64,000 bases of DNA from JADGGM01 sp025449955 (GCA_036554285.1 DATBNO010000029.1:62001-126000), one strand, 5' to 3'; numbered from the stretch's first letter, positions 44,294 to 53,747 are shown. Numbers and translations are program-made. The notes: generated by a model from the letters alone, not told the origin.

Positions 44294-44698
44294 CTAAGCC
44301 GCGTACGCCAAACTGATTGCACGGCGGGCGCCGCGCTTGAGCGCGCGATGGACCACGCGCGCATACGTCAGAAAATTGAGACCGGCGACGGGATATCGAA
44401 TGAAGAATTCGTGCGGCAGCATGTCGCCCTTCATCCGATTGCAGGGGCCGCACGCCACGACGAGGTTGCCCGGCACGTGCGCGCCGCCGCGTGCAAGCGG
44501 GTAGACGTGATCGATGGTGGCGACGGCGAGGTCGAGTGCCGCGCCGCAGTAGACGCAGCGGCGGCAGCAGTCACGCATCATCGCGCGTTTGAGCGCGCGT
44601 TTCTCCCCGTAGCGGCGGGGATGGAGGGGTTTACGGTGAAGCCCGCGGGTGCACCGCGGGAGTGAAGGGACGATGCGGTGAAGAGCATGCCGTGACAT
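44294..44698 (-). CDS. HNH endonuclease family protein
   Basis: A compact HNH nuclease of 134 residues. The zinc cysteines RRCVYCGAAL and VACGPCNRMKGD flank the metal-binding core ATIDHVYPLARGGAHVPGNL. The ATG at 44698 follows GAGGT at 4-base spacing. Longer readings to 44962 run through an obvious hairpin and low-complexity sequence, so I reject them. Stand-alone HNH proteins of this type are widespread and mostly of unknown role. Its leader carries a terminator-like hairpin. Confidence 0.82.
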   Translation of the reverse strand: MSRHALHRIVPSLPRCTRGLHRKPLHPRRYGEKRALKRAMMRDCCRRCVYCGAALDLAVATIDHVYPLARGGAHVPGNLVVACGPCNRMKGDMLPHEFFIRYPVAGLNFLTYARVVHRALKRGARRAISLAYAA

Positions 44699-44710
44699 TG
44701 CACCTCGCCG

Positions 44711-44759
44711 AAAAGCAGCGACGCCCAGCATCGGGGATCTCCCGAGCTGGGCGTCGCTG
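44711..44759 (-). terminator. Terminator/attenuator-like hairpin in the HNH gene leader
   Basis: CAGCGACGCCCAG (44716-44728) pairs perfectly with CTGGGCGTCGCTG (44747-44759), and the loop holds a further CGGG/CCCG pair. On the minus strand CTTTTCGG follows directly, ending a few bases before the ribosome site of the HNH gene. The rest of the 44699-45014 gap has no gene I can support. The short transcript upstream of the hairpin could be a leader or small RNA. Confidence 0.6.
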
Positions 44760-45014
44760 GAAAACGAGACGCGTTCGCACGTTCTTTCGATCGTGCATCG
44801 CTCTCGACGCTTGATCGATCCGTTGATGTCCTTCGTCGCGGACCGTGCGTGCTCATGATCCTCCGATAGGCGTGACGCTACAACCGCGCCGTGCGTCACA
44901 GCATTGCACGCCGACCGGCTTCCGCGCAAGAGCTTTGCGCAGTCCGCACCGTAACGAGCCAATGTCTTTCCTCCCTGTCACCGCGATGCGACTGCGCGCG
45001 CGGTCGGGCGAGCG

Positions 45015-47138
45015 ATGACCTCGACCGCCGCCGAACCCGCAATCCTGTTGCCGAACCGGCCATCCTGGCTGACGGACGAAACCGTCCGCCGGCTGGTGGT
45101 CACGTATGCCGCCTTCGCCATTCCGGTGGGATTCGCGCTGCATCAGTACGCGCGGCCGTTCCCCTGGTTGGGCGCGGTGCTGCTGTTCTTCGTCGCGATT
45201 GCGACACGGGCGTTCGGGATTCCGCTTCCCGGCAAAGGCTTCGCCAGTTTCGCCGTGGGCGTCGGGATCGCGGCGGTGGTCGCACTCGGTTGGGCGGCCG
45301 GCGCGTTAGCCTCTGGACTTGGCATCCTCATCGGCGACGCGCTGGTGCGTCGTCTGCCCCTCCGGAACGCGGTCGGCAACGCCGCCCACTTCTGCACCGC
45401 GTGCAGCTTGGCCGGCATGGCGTATTTCTGGGCGGCCAACGGCGAGTTGGGCGTGAGCGTGTTCGCCTCGTCCAACTCGTGGCGGCTGGCGCTTTTCATC
45501 GTGCTGTTCATCGCGATTCTGAACGCGACCTTCTATCTGCAGCTCAGGCTGTCACCGGCCATCGCATGGGTGGACGCGCGCCTCACGGCGCGGTGGGAGA
45601 GCACGGTGTCGGTGTTGGCCACGCTGCTCGCGCTGACGGCCATGCGGCTCGCCTACGGCAAGGCCGATTCGCGGTGGTACTTCGTCGAGGGCGCGATCCT
45701 GATCGGCGTCGCCGCGCTCACGCACTGGCTGGTCAAGAAGGGTGCGTTAGGCGAGAGCCTGCAGATGGTGCAGCGGTTGTCGCGCGTGATGAGCGCGCGC
45801 CCCGAGCTGCACCGCGCGATGAGCGACATCGAGCAGCTCACGCGGACGCTCGTGCCGTGGGAGGAGATGGGAATCGCGCGTTACGATGACTCGACGCGCG
45901 AGTTCGTCGTGCTCACGGACACCGGCGGCGCGCTGAGCGGCGGACTGCGCTTCCCGGCCAACCAGGGCATGCCCGCGCTGGCGCTCGATCGTGGACGCGC
46001 GGTGACGCGACGCGACGCCGGCGCCGACCTGAACGAGATCACACGGCACCGCGGCTCCGAGATCGCCGTGCCGCTCAAGTACGGCGACCGCCTGGTGGGC
46101 CTGTGGACCGTTAGGCATTCGCGCACCGACATGTACCGCGACTACGATGCGCAGCTGCTCGATGGCGTCGCGCCGCAGCTCGCGTTGTCGCTGTCGCTCG
46201 ATTCGCTGATTCAACCGGTGCTCGACGCTTCCGAGCACATGACGCAGCACGTCGAGGCGATCACGGCCACGACGCAGCAGCTGCACGCGTCGTCGCAGGA
46301 GAGCGCGAACACGGCGCGCGTGCTCTCGTCGACGGTGCGCGCGCTGTCGGACACGCTGTCCAAGGGCGCCGAGGAAGCGCGCGCCGCGCAAGAGGTGGCC
46401 GAGAGCACCGTGTCCGAAGGACGCGGCACGCAGGTGACAGGCGAGCAGATGCTGCGCGATGCGCGCATCGTGCGCGGCGCCACCGAGAAAGCGTCGACGC
46501 AGCTCACGGCGGCCGCCGCGATCGTGCAGGAGGGCGCGAAGGAAGTGTCGCGCCTGCAAGATGTGTCGAGCGCGGTGCAGAAGTTCGGACAAACCATCAC
46601 GTCGTTAGCCGATCAAACCGGATTGCTCGCGCTCAACGCGGCCGTCGAAGCGGCGCGCGCGGGTACGCACGGACGCGGGTTCGCGGTGGTCGCCCAGGAA
46701 ATCCGCGCGCTCGCCGATCGCAGCGCGGCAGAGGCCGAAGCAATGGATCGCGCCGTGCGCGACATTCGCGCGGCGCTCGATCGCGCCGTCACGCTGATGC
46801 AGCGCACGCGCGAAGAAGTGTTAGGCGTGGCCCAAGCGAGCAACGGGTGGGTGGACGAGCTCGACCGTATCGTCGCGGCGTCGGAGACGGTGGCCTCCGC
46901 GGGCTACCGCATTGTCGACGCCGCTCGCGAGAACGCGCAGCGGTCGGACATCATGGCGTTAGCACTCGCCGGCGCGCAGCAGGATGCACGGAACGCAGCC
47001 ACCGAGACCGACGTCGTCGCCGGCGCCAGCACGCAACAAGAAAGCGCGATCGAGGCGCTCAACGACGCCGCCACGCGGCTCAGCATGACCGCGCACGAGC
47101 TGTCCGGCGCGGTCGCCGCGGTCCGAAAGGCCGACTAA
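45015..47138 (+). CDS. Multi-TM, GAF-containing methyl-accepting chemotaxis transducer
   Basis: The N-terminal 240 residues contain about seven hydrophobic segments (for example LVVTYAAFAIPVGFALHQY, LGAVLLFFVAIATRAFGI, LALFIVLFIAILNATFYL), a MASE-like membrane sensor. A GAF-like domain follows (EEMGIARYDDSTREFVVLTD...GSEIAVPLKYGDRLVGLWTVRH). Then comes a signalling hairpin whose tip is LADQTGLLALNAAVEAARAGTHGRGFAVVAQEIRALA. I see no HAMP domain. 707 residues. Many chemotaxis transducers have two TM helices and a periplasmic domain; this one probably senses a membrane or cytoplasmic signal. Confidence 0.88.
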   Translation: MTSTAAEPAILLPNRPSWLTDETVRRLVVTYAAFAIPVGFALHQYARPFPWLGAVLLFFVAIATRAFGIPLPGKGFASFAVGVGIAAVVALGWAAGALASGLGILIGDALVRRLPLRNAVGNAAHFCTACSLAGMAYFWAANGELGVSVFASSNSWRLALFIVLFIAILNATFYLQLRLSPAIAWVDARLTARWESTVSVLATLLALTAMRLAYGKADSRWYFVEGAILIGVAALTHWLVKKGALGESLQMVQRLSRVMSARPELHRAMSDIEQLTRTLVPWEEMGIARYDDSTREFVVLTDTGGALSGGLRFPANQGMPALALDRGRAVTRRDAGADLNEITRHRGSEIAVPLKYGDRLVGLWTVRHSRTDMYRDYDAQLLDGVAPQLALSLSLDSLIQPVLDASEHMTQHVEAITATTQQLHASSQESANTARVLSSTVRALSDTLSKGAEEARAAQEVAESTVSEGRGTQVTGEQMLRDARIVRGATEKASTQLTAAAAIVQEGAKEVSRLQDVSSAVQKFGQTITSLADQTGLLALNAAVEAARAGTHGRGFAVVAQEIRALADRSAAEAEAMDRAVRDIRAALDRAVTLMQRTREEVLGVAQASNGWVDELDRIVAASETVASAGYRIVDAARENAQRSDIMALALAGAQQDARNAATETDVVAGASTQQESAIEALNDAATRLSMTAHELSGAVAAVRKAD

Positions 47139-47167
47139 CGGCGCGTCCGTTCGCGCGCGACGCCCGG

Positions 47168-47650
47168 TCAGAGCGCGGTGAGCTCCGGCACTCGGCGTCC
47201 TTTCTTCATCGGATCGCGCAAGCTCGAGATGATGCGGGCCGCGGTCGCGTCAAGCTGAGTCCGGTCGGGCATGGTCGAACCCGGGAACGGCAGCGGGACG
47301 TCGAAGCCATCATCGGCGCGGCGCGGGATCAGATGGATGTGGAAGTGGTACACGTCCTGACCCGCCGACTCGCCGCTCGACACCACCAGGTTCATGCCTT
47401 CGGTGCCCGTCACTCGCCTGATGACGGGACCCAACTCCATCGCCACCGAGAACAGGTGCATGCCGAGGTCGGTAGGCAAGTCGAGGAGCGACTCGTAGTG
47501 CTGTCGCGGGACGACGAGCACGTGACCCTGGTTCACCGGTTGAATGTCCATGAACGCCAGTGCATCGCGGTCTTCGTAGCACATCGAGACTTCCGCGGCG
47601 CCCTGAATGATGTCGCAGAAGATGCAGTGGTTGCCGCTCGGCCGATTCAT
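47168..47650 (-). CDS. HIT-family nucleotide hydrolase/transferase
   Basis: The ATG at 47650 follows GGAGG. The CIFCDIIQG start, HVLVVPRQHYESLLDL and the histidine triad YHFHIHLIPR are diagnostic. 160 residues. Such enzymes hydrolyse adenosine phosphoramidates, Ap4A or similar nucleotides. Two Cys and a His near the N-terminus may bind zinc, as in Hint proteins. It is convergent with the transducer gene and divergent from the CHAT gene. Confidence 0.92.
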   Translation of the reverse strand: MNRPSGNHCIFCDIIQGAAEVSMCYEDRDALAFMDIQPVNQGHVLVVPRQHYESLLDLPTDLGMHLFSVAMELGPVIRRVTGTEGMNLVVSSGESAGQDVYHFHIHLIPRRADDGFDVPLPFPGSTMPDRTQLDATAARIISSLRDPMKKGRRVPELTAL

Positions 47651-47764
47651 GGAGCCTCCCTCGAGTGAGACTGCCCTGTTACGCACGGGCGGTGCCACGA
47701 TTTCAGCTGCGAGCGGCGGCTCACCCTTGCTGCCTCATACAGGCCGATCCTTATTAGTAGCGTG

Positions 47765-50596
47765 ATGATCCTCTCCCGCGCCGCCTTGGCCTTCGCTGTC
47801 TTCGTTCAGTCGGCTCCCGGCAACGCGGGGTCGCCGACACAGATCGTTGCGTTGGCGACACGGGCGGTGGACCAGGACAGCGCCGTCCAGGTGCGCGAGA
47901 TGTGGGCGAGCCGGCTGCGAGCGAACCCGAACGATCACGAAGCGCTGCTTGGCCTCCAGATACTTGCCGAACGGCAGTTCGATTTCCCAACAGCGACGAC
48001 GTACTACGGCCGTTTGACCGCGCCCGGTACGGTGTCCGACAACTACACGGCGTATGGCGCCGTGGAACACGGAAAGACGCTGTTCAGCCGCGGCCTGCTC
48101 ATCCAAGCGGAATCGACTTTCGTGCGGGGCATCGCGTACGCGCGAGCGGCCCGCGAGCCGCTCGCCGAATTCGACGCGACGCTCGGCGCGGCGATGGCGC
48201 GGGGACGTACGTTAGGCGCGGGCGTGGAGCTGCGGATGTTGGACAGCCTTGGACGCGCCATCCCGAAAGATCCGGCGCTCGACGCGTCGTGGCGATGCGA
48301 GCGGGCGGCGCTGGGGTCGCGCATCGGCGAGCGGACCGCGGCGCCGCTCGCCACGCAGGGCATTGCGTTAGCCCATCGGGCCGGCGACGCCCGGCTCGAA
48401 GCGCGATGCACGTGGACGCTGGCGCAAGACTACGTCCGTCAGGGCGACATGGGCACGGTTGCCGTGCTGCTCACGCGCAGCGAGACCATTCTGGAACGGG
48501 TGCACGAGCACGCGGGATTGTCGGCGATGCTCCAGTGGCACGGTTACATGGAAGTCTCGATCGCGAACTACGGTCGTGCGCAGCAGTTGCTGCAACGCGC
48601 CGTGCACGAGGCCGAGATTTCCGGAGAATTGTCGTCGTTGGCGTGGTCGCTGGTGAACCTGAGTCAGATCTCGCTGTCGATGAACGACCTGGCGTCGGCG
48701 GAGCGGCGCGCGGCGCGGGCCGAGTCGACGTTCCGGGCGACTGGAGATGAGTGGGGCTTGGCGACGGCGATCGGACTTCGGGGGCAGGTGGCGGTGGACA
48801 TCGGCGACACCGCGGCGGCGCGGCGGCAGTATACGGTGGCGCTCGGCCTCGCGGTCCGGGACCGGCTTGCGTTAGGCATCGGCGGGGCGCACCTCGCGCT
48901 CGCCGACTTGGCGGTGCGGGCAGGCGACTGGCCTGGTGCGCGGCGTGAGCTGGCGGCGGAAAAGGCAGCATTCCAGCGCGGCGGCGCGACGGGCTGGGCG
49001 GAAGGGCAGGATTTCTACTATGGCATACTGGCCGTGCGGCAGGGCGACTTGCGCGAGGCGCAGCGCCGCTTCGCCGGCGACATGGCCACGCTCGACAGCA
49101 CCCAGCACGTGCGCCGCTACCTGTCGCAGGCGATGCTCGCCGAAGTGCTCCTGCGCCAGGGCGACACGCTCGCCGCCGAGCGACGGTTAGGCGAAGCGAG
49201 CACGCAGCTGGACGCGTGGCGGCAAACCCTCGGCGATCAGCAGTTCAAGCAGCTCGCGTTCCAGGTGCGCGACGTGTTCGGCGGACGGCCGCCGGCGATC
49301 GCGATGGTCATCGCCGGGATCGCGCGCTCGGGGCGCGTGGAGCAGGCGTTCGCGCTGGCCGAGCGGCGGCGCGCGCGCGACCTGCGCGACCGCCTGTCGC
49401 GCGCCGCCGGCCTTCGCGTCGCGAGCGAGATCGAGAATGCGAACGCCGCCTCCGCACTGCCGGTCACCGTGTCCGACGTGCAACACGCCATCCCCGACGA
49501 CCGCACGGCGTTGGTGGAGTACGTCGCGGGACGCTCCGGGCAGCCGACCACGGTGTTCGTGATCACGCGGCACACCGTGCGCGCCAGGATCCTCGCGCCG
49601 CTCGATTCGGTGCGCGACCTGGCGGCGCGCTTCGAGGCGTTGATCGAGAGCGGCGGCAACGTGCGCGCGCTCGCCCAACAGTTAGGCAAGACGCTGCTCC
49701 AGCCGGCGCTCGCCGATCTGCCGCCGGGCATCGCCAATCTGGTCGTGGTGCCCGACGACGCCGTGTGGTTGGTGCCGTTCCAGGCGCTGGTGCTCGGCGA
49801 TGGCAAGTGGGCGATCGAGCGGTATGCGATCACCACGGTGCCGGCGGCCGCCGTGTCGGTGATGCTGTGGCAGCGGCCGGCCCGGTCGGGGCCGGCGCGG
49901 ATGCTGGCCTTCGGCGATCCTCGATTCGCGGGCGAGGATGATGCCGGCGCGGGACCGATCGCGCTGCGGGCCGCCACGCCTAACGAGCCGCTCCCACGAT
50001 TGCCCGCGACGGCGCGCGAGGTGCGCGCGGTGGCGCGATTCGCCACCGATGCCGTGATCCGGCTGCGCGACGACGCGAGTGCGGCGTTCCTGGAGCGGGC
50101 ACCGCTCACGTCGTATCGCGTCATCCATTTTGCGACGCACGCGGTGACCGACGACAACGGCATCGCGCACGCCGGTCTCGCGCTGGCGCCTGGAGACGGT
50201 AGCGATGGTTTCGTGAGCGACGGCGATCTCGCGGCGCTGCAACTCGATGCCGACCTCGTGGTGCTGTCGGCGTGCCACACCGCGGGCGGCGCTGTGTTAG
50301 GCGGCGAGGGCGTGCGCGGCCTCACCGCACCGCTCCTTCAAGCGGGGGCGCGTGCGGTGCTCGCCACCGAATGGCCGGTGGACGACGCGCGCACCGTGCC
50401 GCTGATCGTCGCGTTCTACACCGCGCTCGCCGACGGACGCACCACCGCGGACGCGCTCCGCGAGGCCGCCCTCGGCGCGATGCGCGATGGCGCGCCGCCG
50501 CGCGAGTGGGCCGCGTTCCGGCTCGTCGGCGATCCCACCGTTCGCGTTCCGCTCCGCCAGTCGCGCGGACTCTTCGGGTGGCCTTGGTGGCGATAG
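47765..50596 (+). CDS. Exported TPR-repeat protein with C-terminal CHAT (caspase-like) protease domain
   Basis: A hydrophobic start (MILSRAALAFAVFVQSAPG) suggests a signal peptide. Residues about 30-470 are helical TPR-like repeats (for example FDFPTATTYYGRLT, ALGLAVRDRLALGIGGAHLALADL, QGDLREAQRRFAGDMATLD). The C-terminal CHAT domain spans roughly 590-930, with catalytic His792 in VIHFATHAVTD and Cys837 in VVLSACHTAGG. Both are intact, so proteolysis is plausible. 943 residues. Its stop overlaps the start of a Ser/Thr kinase gene by 10 bp. CHAT proteases are usually switched on by partner proteins; the kinase is the obvious candidate here. Confidence 0.88.
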   Translation: MILSRAALAFAVFVQSAPGNAGSPTQIVALATRAVDQDSAVQVREMWASRLRANPNDHEALLGLQILAERQFDFPTATTYYGRLTAPGTVSDNYTAYGAVEHGKTLFSRGLLIQAESTFVRGIAYARAAREPLAEFDATLGAAMARGRTLGAGVELRMLDSLGRAIPKDPALDASWRCERAALGSRIGERTAAPLATQGIALAHRAGDARLEARCTWTLAQDYVRQGDMGTVAVLLTRSETILERVHEHAGLSAMLQWHGYMEVSIANYGRAQQLLQRAVHEAEISGELSSLAWSLVNLSQISLSMNDLASAERRAARAESTFRATGDEWGLATAIGLRGQVAVDIGDTAAARRQYTVALGLAVRDRLALGIGGAHLALADLAVRAGDWPGARRELAAEKAAFQRGGATGWAEGQDFYYGILAVRQGDLREAQRRFAGDMATLDSTQHVRRYLSQAMLAEVLLRQGDTLAAERRLGEASTQLDAWRQTLGDQQFKQLAFQVRDVFGGRPPAIAMVIAGIARSGRVEQAFALAERRRARDLRDRLSRAAGLRVASEIENANAASALPVTVSDVQHAIPDDRTALVEYVAGRSGQPTTVFVITRHTVRARILAPLDSVRDLAARFEALIESGGNVRALAQQLGKTLLQPALADLPPGIANLVVVPDDAVWLVPFQALVLGDGKWAIERYAITTVPAAAVSVMLWQRPARSGPARMLAFGDPRFAGEDDAGAGPIALRAATPNEPLPRLPATAREVRAVARFATDAVIRLRDDASAAFLERAPLTSYRVIHFATHAVTDDNGIAHAGLALAPGDGSDGFVSDGDLAALQLDADLVVLSACHTAGGAVLGGEGVRGLTAPLLQAGARAVLATEWPVDDARTVPLIVAFYTALADGRTTADALREAALGAMRDGAPPREWAAFRLVGDPTVRVPLRQSRGLFGWPWWR

Positions 50597-52314
50597 TCTC
50601 GGGCCCGGATCCCGCCGCGGCCGAGATCGCCGGGCTCGCCGCCGCGCTGGCCGGCGACTACGTGATCGAATCGGAGATCGGTCGCGGCGGGATGGGCGTC
50701 GTGTACCGCGCACGCGACGTCAAGCTCGATCGGCTCGTGGCGGTGAAGGTGCTGCCGCCGCATCTCGCGGGGGTGGCCGATGTGCGCGAGCGCTTCCTGC
50801 GCGAGGCGCGCACGGCGGCGCGACTCACGCATCCGAACATCGTCCCGATCCATCGGGCCGATGAGTTAGGCGGACACGTCTTTTTCGTGATGGGGCTGGT
50901 GGAGGGCCAATCCCTCGCCGAGCACATTCGGGCGCGCGGACCGTTAGGCCCGGCCGAGGTGGTGCCGCTGCTCGCCGATGTCGCGCGAGCGCTGGGATAC
51001 GCCCACGCGCACGGCGTGATCCACCGCGACATCAAACCGGAAAACGTGCTCATCGACGCCGCATCGGGACGCGCGATGGTCACCGACTTCGGCATCGCGC
51101 GATTGGCCGAGGCGCCGCCGCTCACCGCGACGGGCCAGATATTGGGCACGGTGCATTTCATGAGCCCGGAGCAAGTGTCCGGCGACGCGCTCGATGGGCG
51201 GAGCGACTTGTATTCGTTAGGCGTGGTGGGGTACCTGGCGTTGTCCGGCCGGTTCCCGTTCGACGGCGCCACGGCATCGGCGGTGCTCGTCGCGCACGTC
51301 ACGAAGTTCGCGCCGCCATTGCGTACGGTCGCGCCGGCCATTCCCGAGTCGATCGCGACGATCATCGATCGCTGCATCCAGCGCGATCCCGCGGCGCGAT
51401 TCGCCGACGGCGACACGCTCGCGCGCGCGCTCGACGACGCGCGCACCAGCGCGCCGGCGGCGCCGCCGGTCCTGTCGGAGCGACAGGCGATGGCGGTGTG
51501 GCAGCGCGCCGCCGAGCTGCAAGCGCTCACCAGCGCCGCGCCGGCGGTGAAGCTGCTGGAGACGGCGGAAGCCGCGCGTGCGTCCACGCACGGGTACCGC
51601 ATGGAGCACGTTCGCGAGGCGGCGATCGAAGCGGGCATCTCGGCGCCATACATCCAGCGAGCGGTGGAGGAACTGGGCCTCGCCGCGCCGGCGGCCGCGG
51701 CCGGCGCTCCGGCCTCCGGCCTAACGCAACCACCGGTGTCGCAGGTGGCACAGGTCGATGCCCCGACCACCGGCCCGTTTGTGCGCGCGCTCATCGGCGG
51801 GCCAGCGCGGATTCACCTCGAGGCCGTCGTGGACGCCGAGGTCTCCGAGGCGGATTTCGAGGTCCTCCTGCGATCCATTCGCCGAGCGATGGGCGACGCG
51901 GGTCACATGAGCATGTTCGCGCGCACCCTGTCCTGGAGTCCATCGGGAACCGACCGTAGACTCAACGTCACCATCTCATCGCGCGCGGGCCGGACCACCG
52001 TCACCATTCAGGAGCGACTCGGCTCGCTCATCGGCGGGATATTCGGCGGCGTGGGCGGCGGGGTCGGCGGCGGCGGCTCAGGCGGTGTGGTGGCGATCGC
52101 GCAGAAGCTGTTCGGCAGCGGATCGATGGGCTTCGTGTTAGTCGGCTACCTGGCCGCCGTGTACGGTCTCGCGCGCACGATTTATTCGGTCACCGCGCGC
52201 AAACGCGAGCGTCGGCACCGGGCCCTGCTGGATGAGCTCGTGGCGCACATCCGCGCGATGGCGCCGGCGCCGGGCATCGGGCCCGGCGATACGCCGCCGA
52301 AACTGCTCGGTTAG
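50587..52314 (+). CDS. Ser/Thr protein kinase coupled to the CHAT protease gene
   Basis: The kinase domain (about 27-285) has IGRGGMGVVYRA, AVKVLPPHLAG, HRDIKPEN, DFGIAR, GTVHFMSPEQVSGDALDGRSDLYSLGV. A SHOCT-like helical segment follows (LSERQAMAVWQRAAELQAL, HVREAAIEAGISAPYIQRAVEELGL). Then come a beta-rich domain (RIHLEAVVDAEVSEADFEVLL...LNVTISSRAGRTTVTIQERLG), a Gly-rich hinge, one TM segment (GFVLVGYLAAVYGLARTIY) and a basic tail. The GTG at 50587 (TTG at 50584 possible) lies inside the end of the CHAT gene. 575 residues. The stop TAG is in GTTAGGC. It differs from the 26-30 kb kinases outside the catalytic domain. Confidence 0.88.
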   Translation: MAIVSGPDPAAAEIAGLAAALAGDYVIESEIGRGGMGVVYRARDVKLDRLVAVKVLPPHLAGVADVRERFLREARTAARLTHPNIVPIHRADELGGHVFFVMGLVEGQSLAEHIRARGPLGPAEVVPLLADVARALGYAHAHGVIHRDIKPENVLIDAASGRAMVTDFGIARLAEAPPLTATGQILGTVHFMSPEQVSGDALDGRSDLYSLGVVGYLALSGRFPFDGATASAVLVAHVTKFAPPLRTVAPAIPESIATIIDRCIQRDPAARFADGDTLARALDDARTSAPAAPPVLSERQAMAVWQRAAELQALTSAAPAVKLLETAEAARASTHGYRMEHVREAAIEAGISAPYIQRAVEELGLAAPAAAAGAPASGLTQPPVSQVAQVDAPTTGPFVRALIGGPARIHLEAVVDAEVSEADFEVLLRSIRRAMGDAGHMSMFARTLSWSPSGTDRRLNVTISSRAGRTTVTIQERLGSLIGGIFGGVGGGVGGGGSGGVVAIAQKLFGSGSMGFVLVGYLAAVYGLARTIYSVTARKRERRHRALLDELVAHIRAMAPAPGIGPGDTPPKLLG

Positions 52315-52321
52315 GCGACGC

Positions 52322-52930
52322 TCAGCGCGGCACGAGCGGCGTGATCGCCGATCGCACCTCGGATCCATCGGAGAGGCGCGCGCGCACCCACCACTGATCG
52401 CCGGACGCCGGCGTCGAGCGGACCGACGCCGGCACCGCGAACGCCGTGTCGATCGTGGTGTCCGCGGCCAGCACCGCGCCCTGCGCATCCAGCACCTCGA
52501 CGACGTACGACGCGGCGCGCGGCACGGCGTGCCACTGCAGCACCACAGCGTTAGGCGCAGACGTGATGAGCGCCACACCATGGGTGTCGCCCGCACCGCG
52601 CAACACGTTCGCCGGCGTGGACGTCGATCGAATCGCAATGGTGCCGCCGGCGACGGCCACGAGCACCGACGCCGCGACGAGCCACGGCGTCGTGATCCGC
52701 GGGCGCCGCACGGCAGGCGCGGCCGCACGAAGCGCTCGCAGCAACTCGAGCTCGCGGCTGCACGACAGACACGAGAGCGCGTGGTCGAGCGCGGCCAATC
52801 GCGTCTCCTCGCTGCCGGCACGCTCGACGAGCGCCTGCAGCGCCTCCGGCTCCGGACACGACGCACCATGTGACGCGTCGCGCGCGGCCATCGCCTCCCG
52901 ATACAGGTCCTGCAGCCGTCCGTCGTTCAT
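52322..52930 (-). CDS. Membrane anti-sigma factor with zinc-binding N-terminus
   Basis: The N-terminus has HALSCLSCSRELELLRAL, the HxxxCxxC of zinc anti-sigma (ZAS/zf-HC2) domains, with an upstream acidic/Glu-rich helix and CPEPEALQALVERA. One TM (WLVAASVLVAVAGGTIAI) leads to an outer domain of about 90 residues (LQWHAVPRAASYVVEVLDAQG) that looks like a fibronectin III fold. The start at 52930 overlaps the sigma gene stop by 4 bp. It probably holds the co-encoded ECF factor at the membrane. Confidence 0.8.
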   Translation of the reverse strand: MNDGRLQDLYREAMAARDASHGASCPEPEALQALVERAGSEETRLAALDHALSCLSCSRELELLRALRAAAPAVRRPRITTPWLVAASVLVAVAGGTIAIRSTSTPANVLRGAGDTHGVALITSAPNAVVLQWHAVPRAASYVVEVLDAQGAVLAADTTIDTAFAVPASVRSTPASGDQWWVRARLSDGSEVRSAITPLVPR

Positions 52931-53523
52931 GCGACTGCCTCCGGTCCGATTCCCTGCTCCGTTAGGCGCTCGCGCAAGTCCGCGAGCCCGCGATACAGCA
53001 GATTCCGCGTCTTGGCCTCCGACCACCCCAGCAGCCCTGCGATTTCCTCGCGCGTGTAGCCGGCGAGGTACATGCGGACCACCGGCCGCCGTGACGGAGT
53101 GATCGTGTCGATCGCGCGCGCCACTTGCTGCGCCAGCTCCGATGACTCGAGCGATTGCTCCGGCTGGCGGCGCGATGGTGCAGATGGTTCCTGCCCAACG
53201 TCTTCCAGCGCGTCCTCGCGCGGGCGGCGATGGCGTCGCAATACGTCGAGCGCCGCCGAAACCGCCGTCCGGTACAAGTATGACGAACCCACCGACGAAA
53301 TTTGCTCACCCGCGACCGGCCCCGCCGGCACGGCGTCCAACGCTCGGTTAGAGCCCTCTCCTCGGGCACGCCAGAGACGGATGCGCACCTCCTGAAACAC
53401 TTCGTCGACATCGCTCTCCGAAAGCCCGTGGCGGATGCCGATCCGGCGTACCATGGCCGAGAAGCGCATCAGCACCGCCTCGATGGCTGGTGAGATCTGG
53501 TCGGTGAGATGCGGGACGCCCAT
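52927..53523 (-). CDS. ECF-type RNA polymerase sigma factor
   Basis: Region 2 is IGIRHGLSESDVDEVFQEVRIRLW with SSYLYRTAVSAALDVLRRHRR. Region 4 is AIDTITPSRRPVVRMYLAGYTREEIAGLLGWSEAKTRNLLYRGLADLR. 198 residues. It is paired with the overlapping anti-sigma gene and tail-to-tail with the CHAT-kinase pair, 8 bp apart. A link between the two pairs is inferred from position only. Confidence 0.9.
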   Translation of the reverse strand: MGVPHLTDQISPAIEAVLMRFSAMVRRIGIRHGLSESDVDEVFQEVRIRLWRARGEGSNRALDAVPAGPVAGEQISSVGSSYLYRTAVSAALDVLRRHRRPREDALEDVGQEPSAPSRRQPEQSLESSELAQQVARAIDTITPSRRPVVRMYLAGYTREEIAGLLGWSEAKTRNLLYRGLADLRERLTEQGIGPEAVA

Positions 53524-53747
53524 AGCGCGAAGCTAGCGAGCCCGGCACGCGCCCGCAAAACACGCGTTGGCAGCGGGCCCTGAGGGATTCAAAAGTGCCG
53601 CGGCCCGCGGCTGACGCGTCCGCCAAATGGGCAGCGCTGCACGGCTCCCGATAGCAGCCGCCTGTCGCCCGCGCGGGCCTGGTCGAGGTGCCCATCGCCG
53701 GGCGTAAATGGTATCTTCAGGTGCTGGCAGACACTCACAAGGGACTC

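Noticed and set aside
44699..44962. N-terminal extension of the HNH protein
   Set aside because: It runs through the 13-bp hairpin and low-complexity sequence, and a good ribosome site precedes the ATG at 44698.
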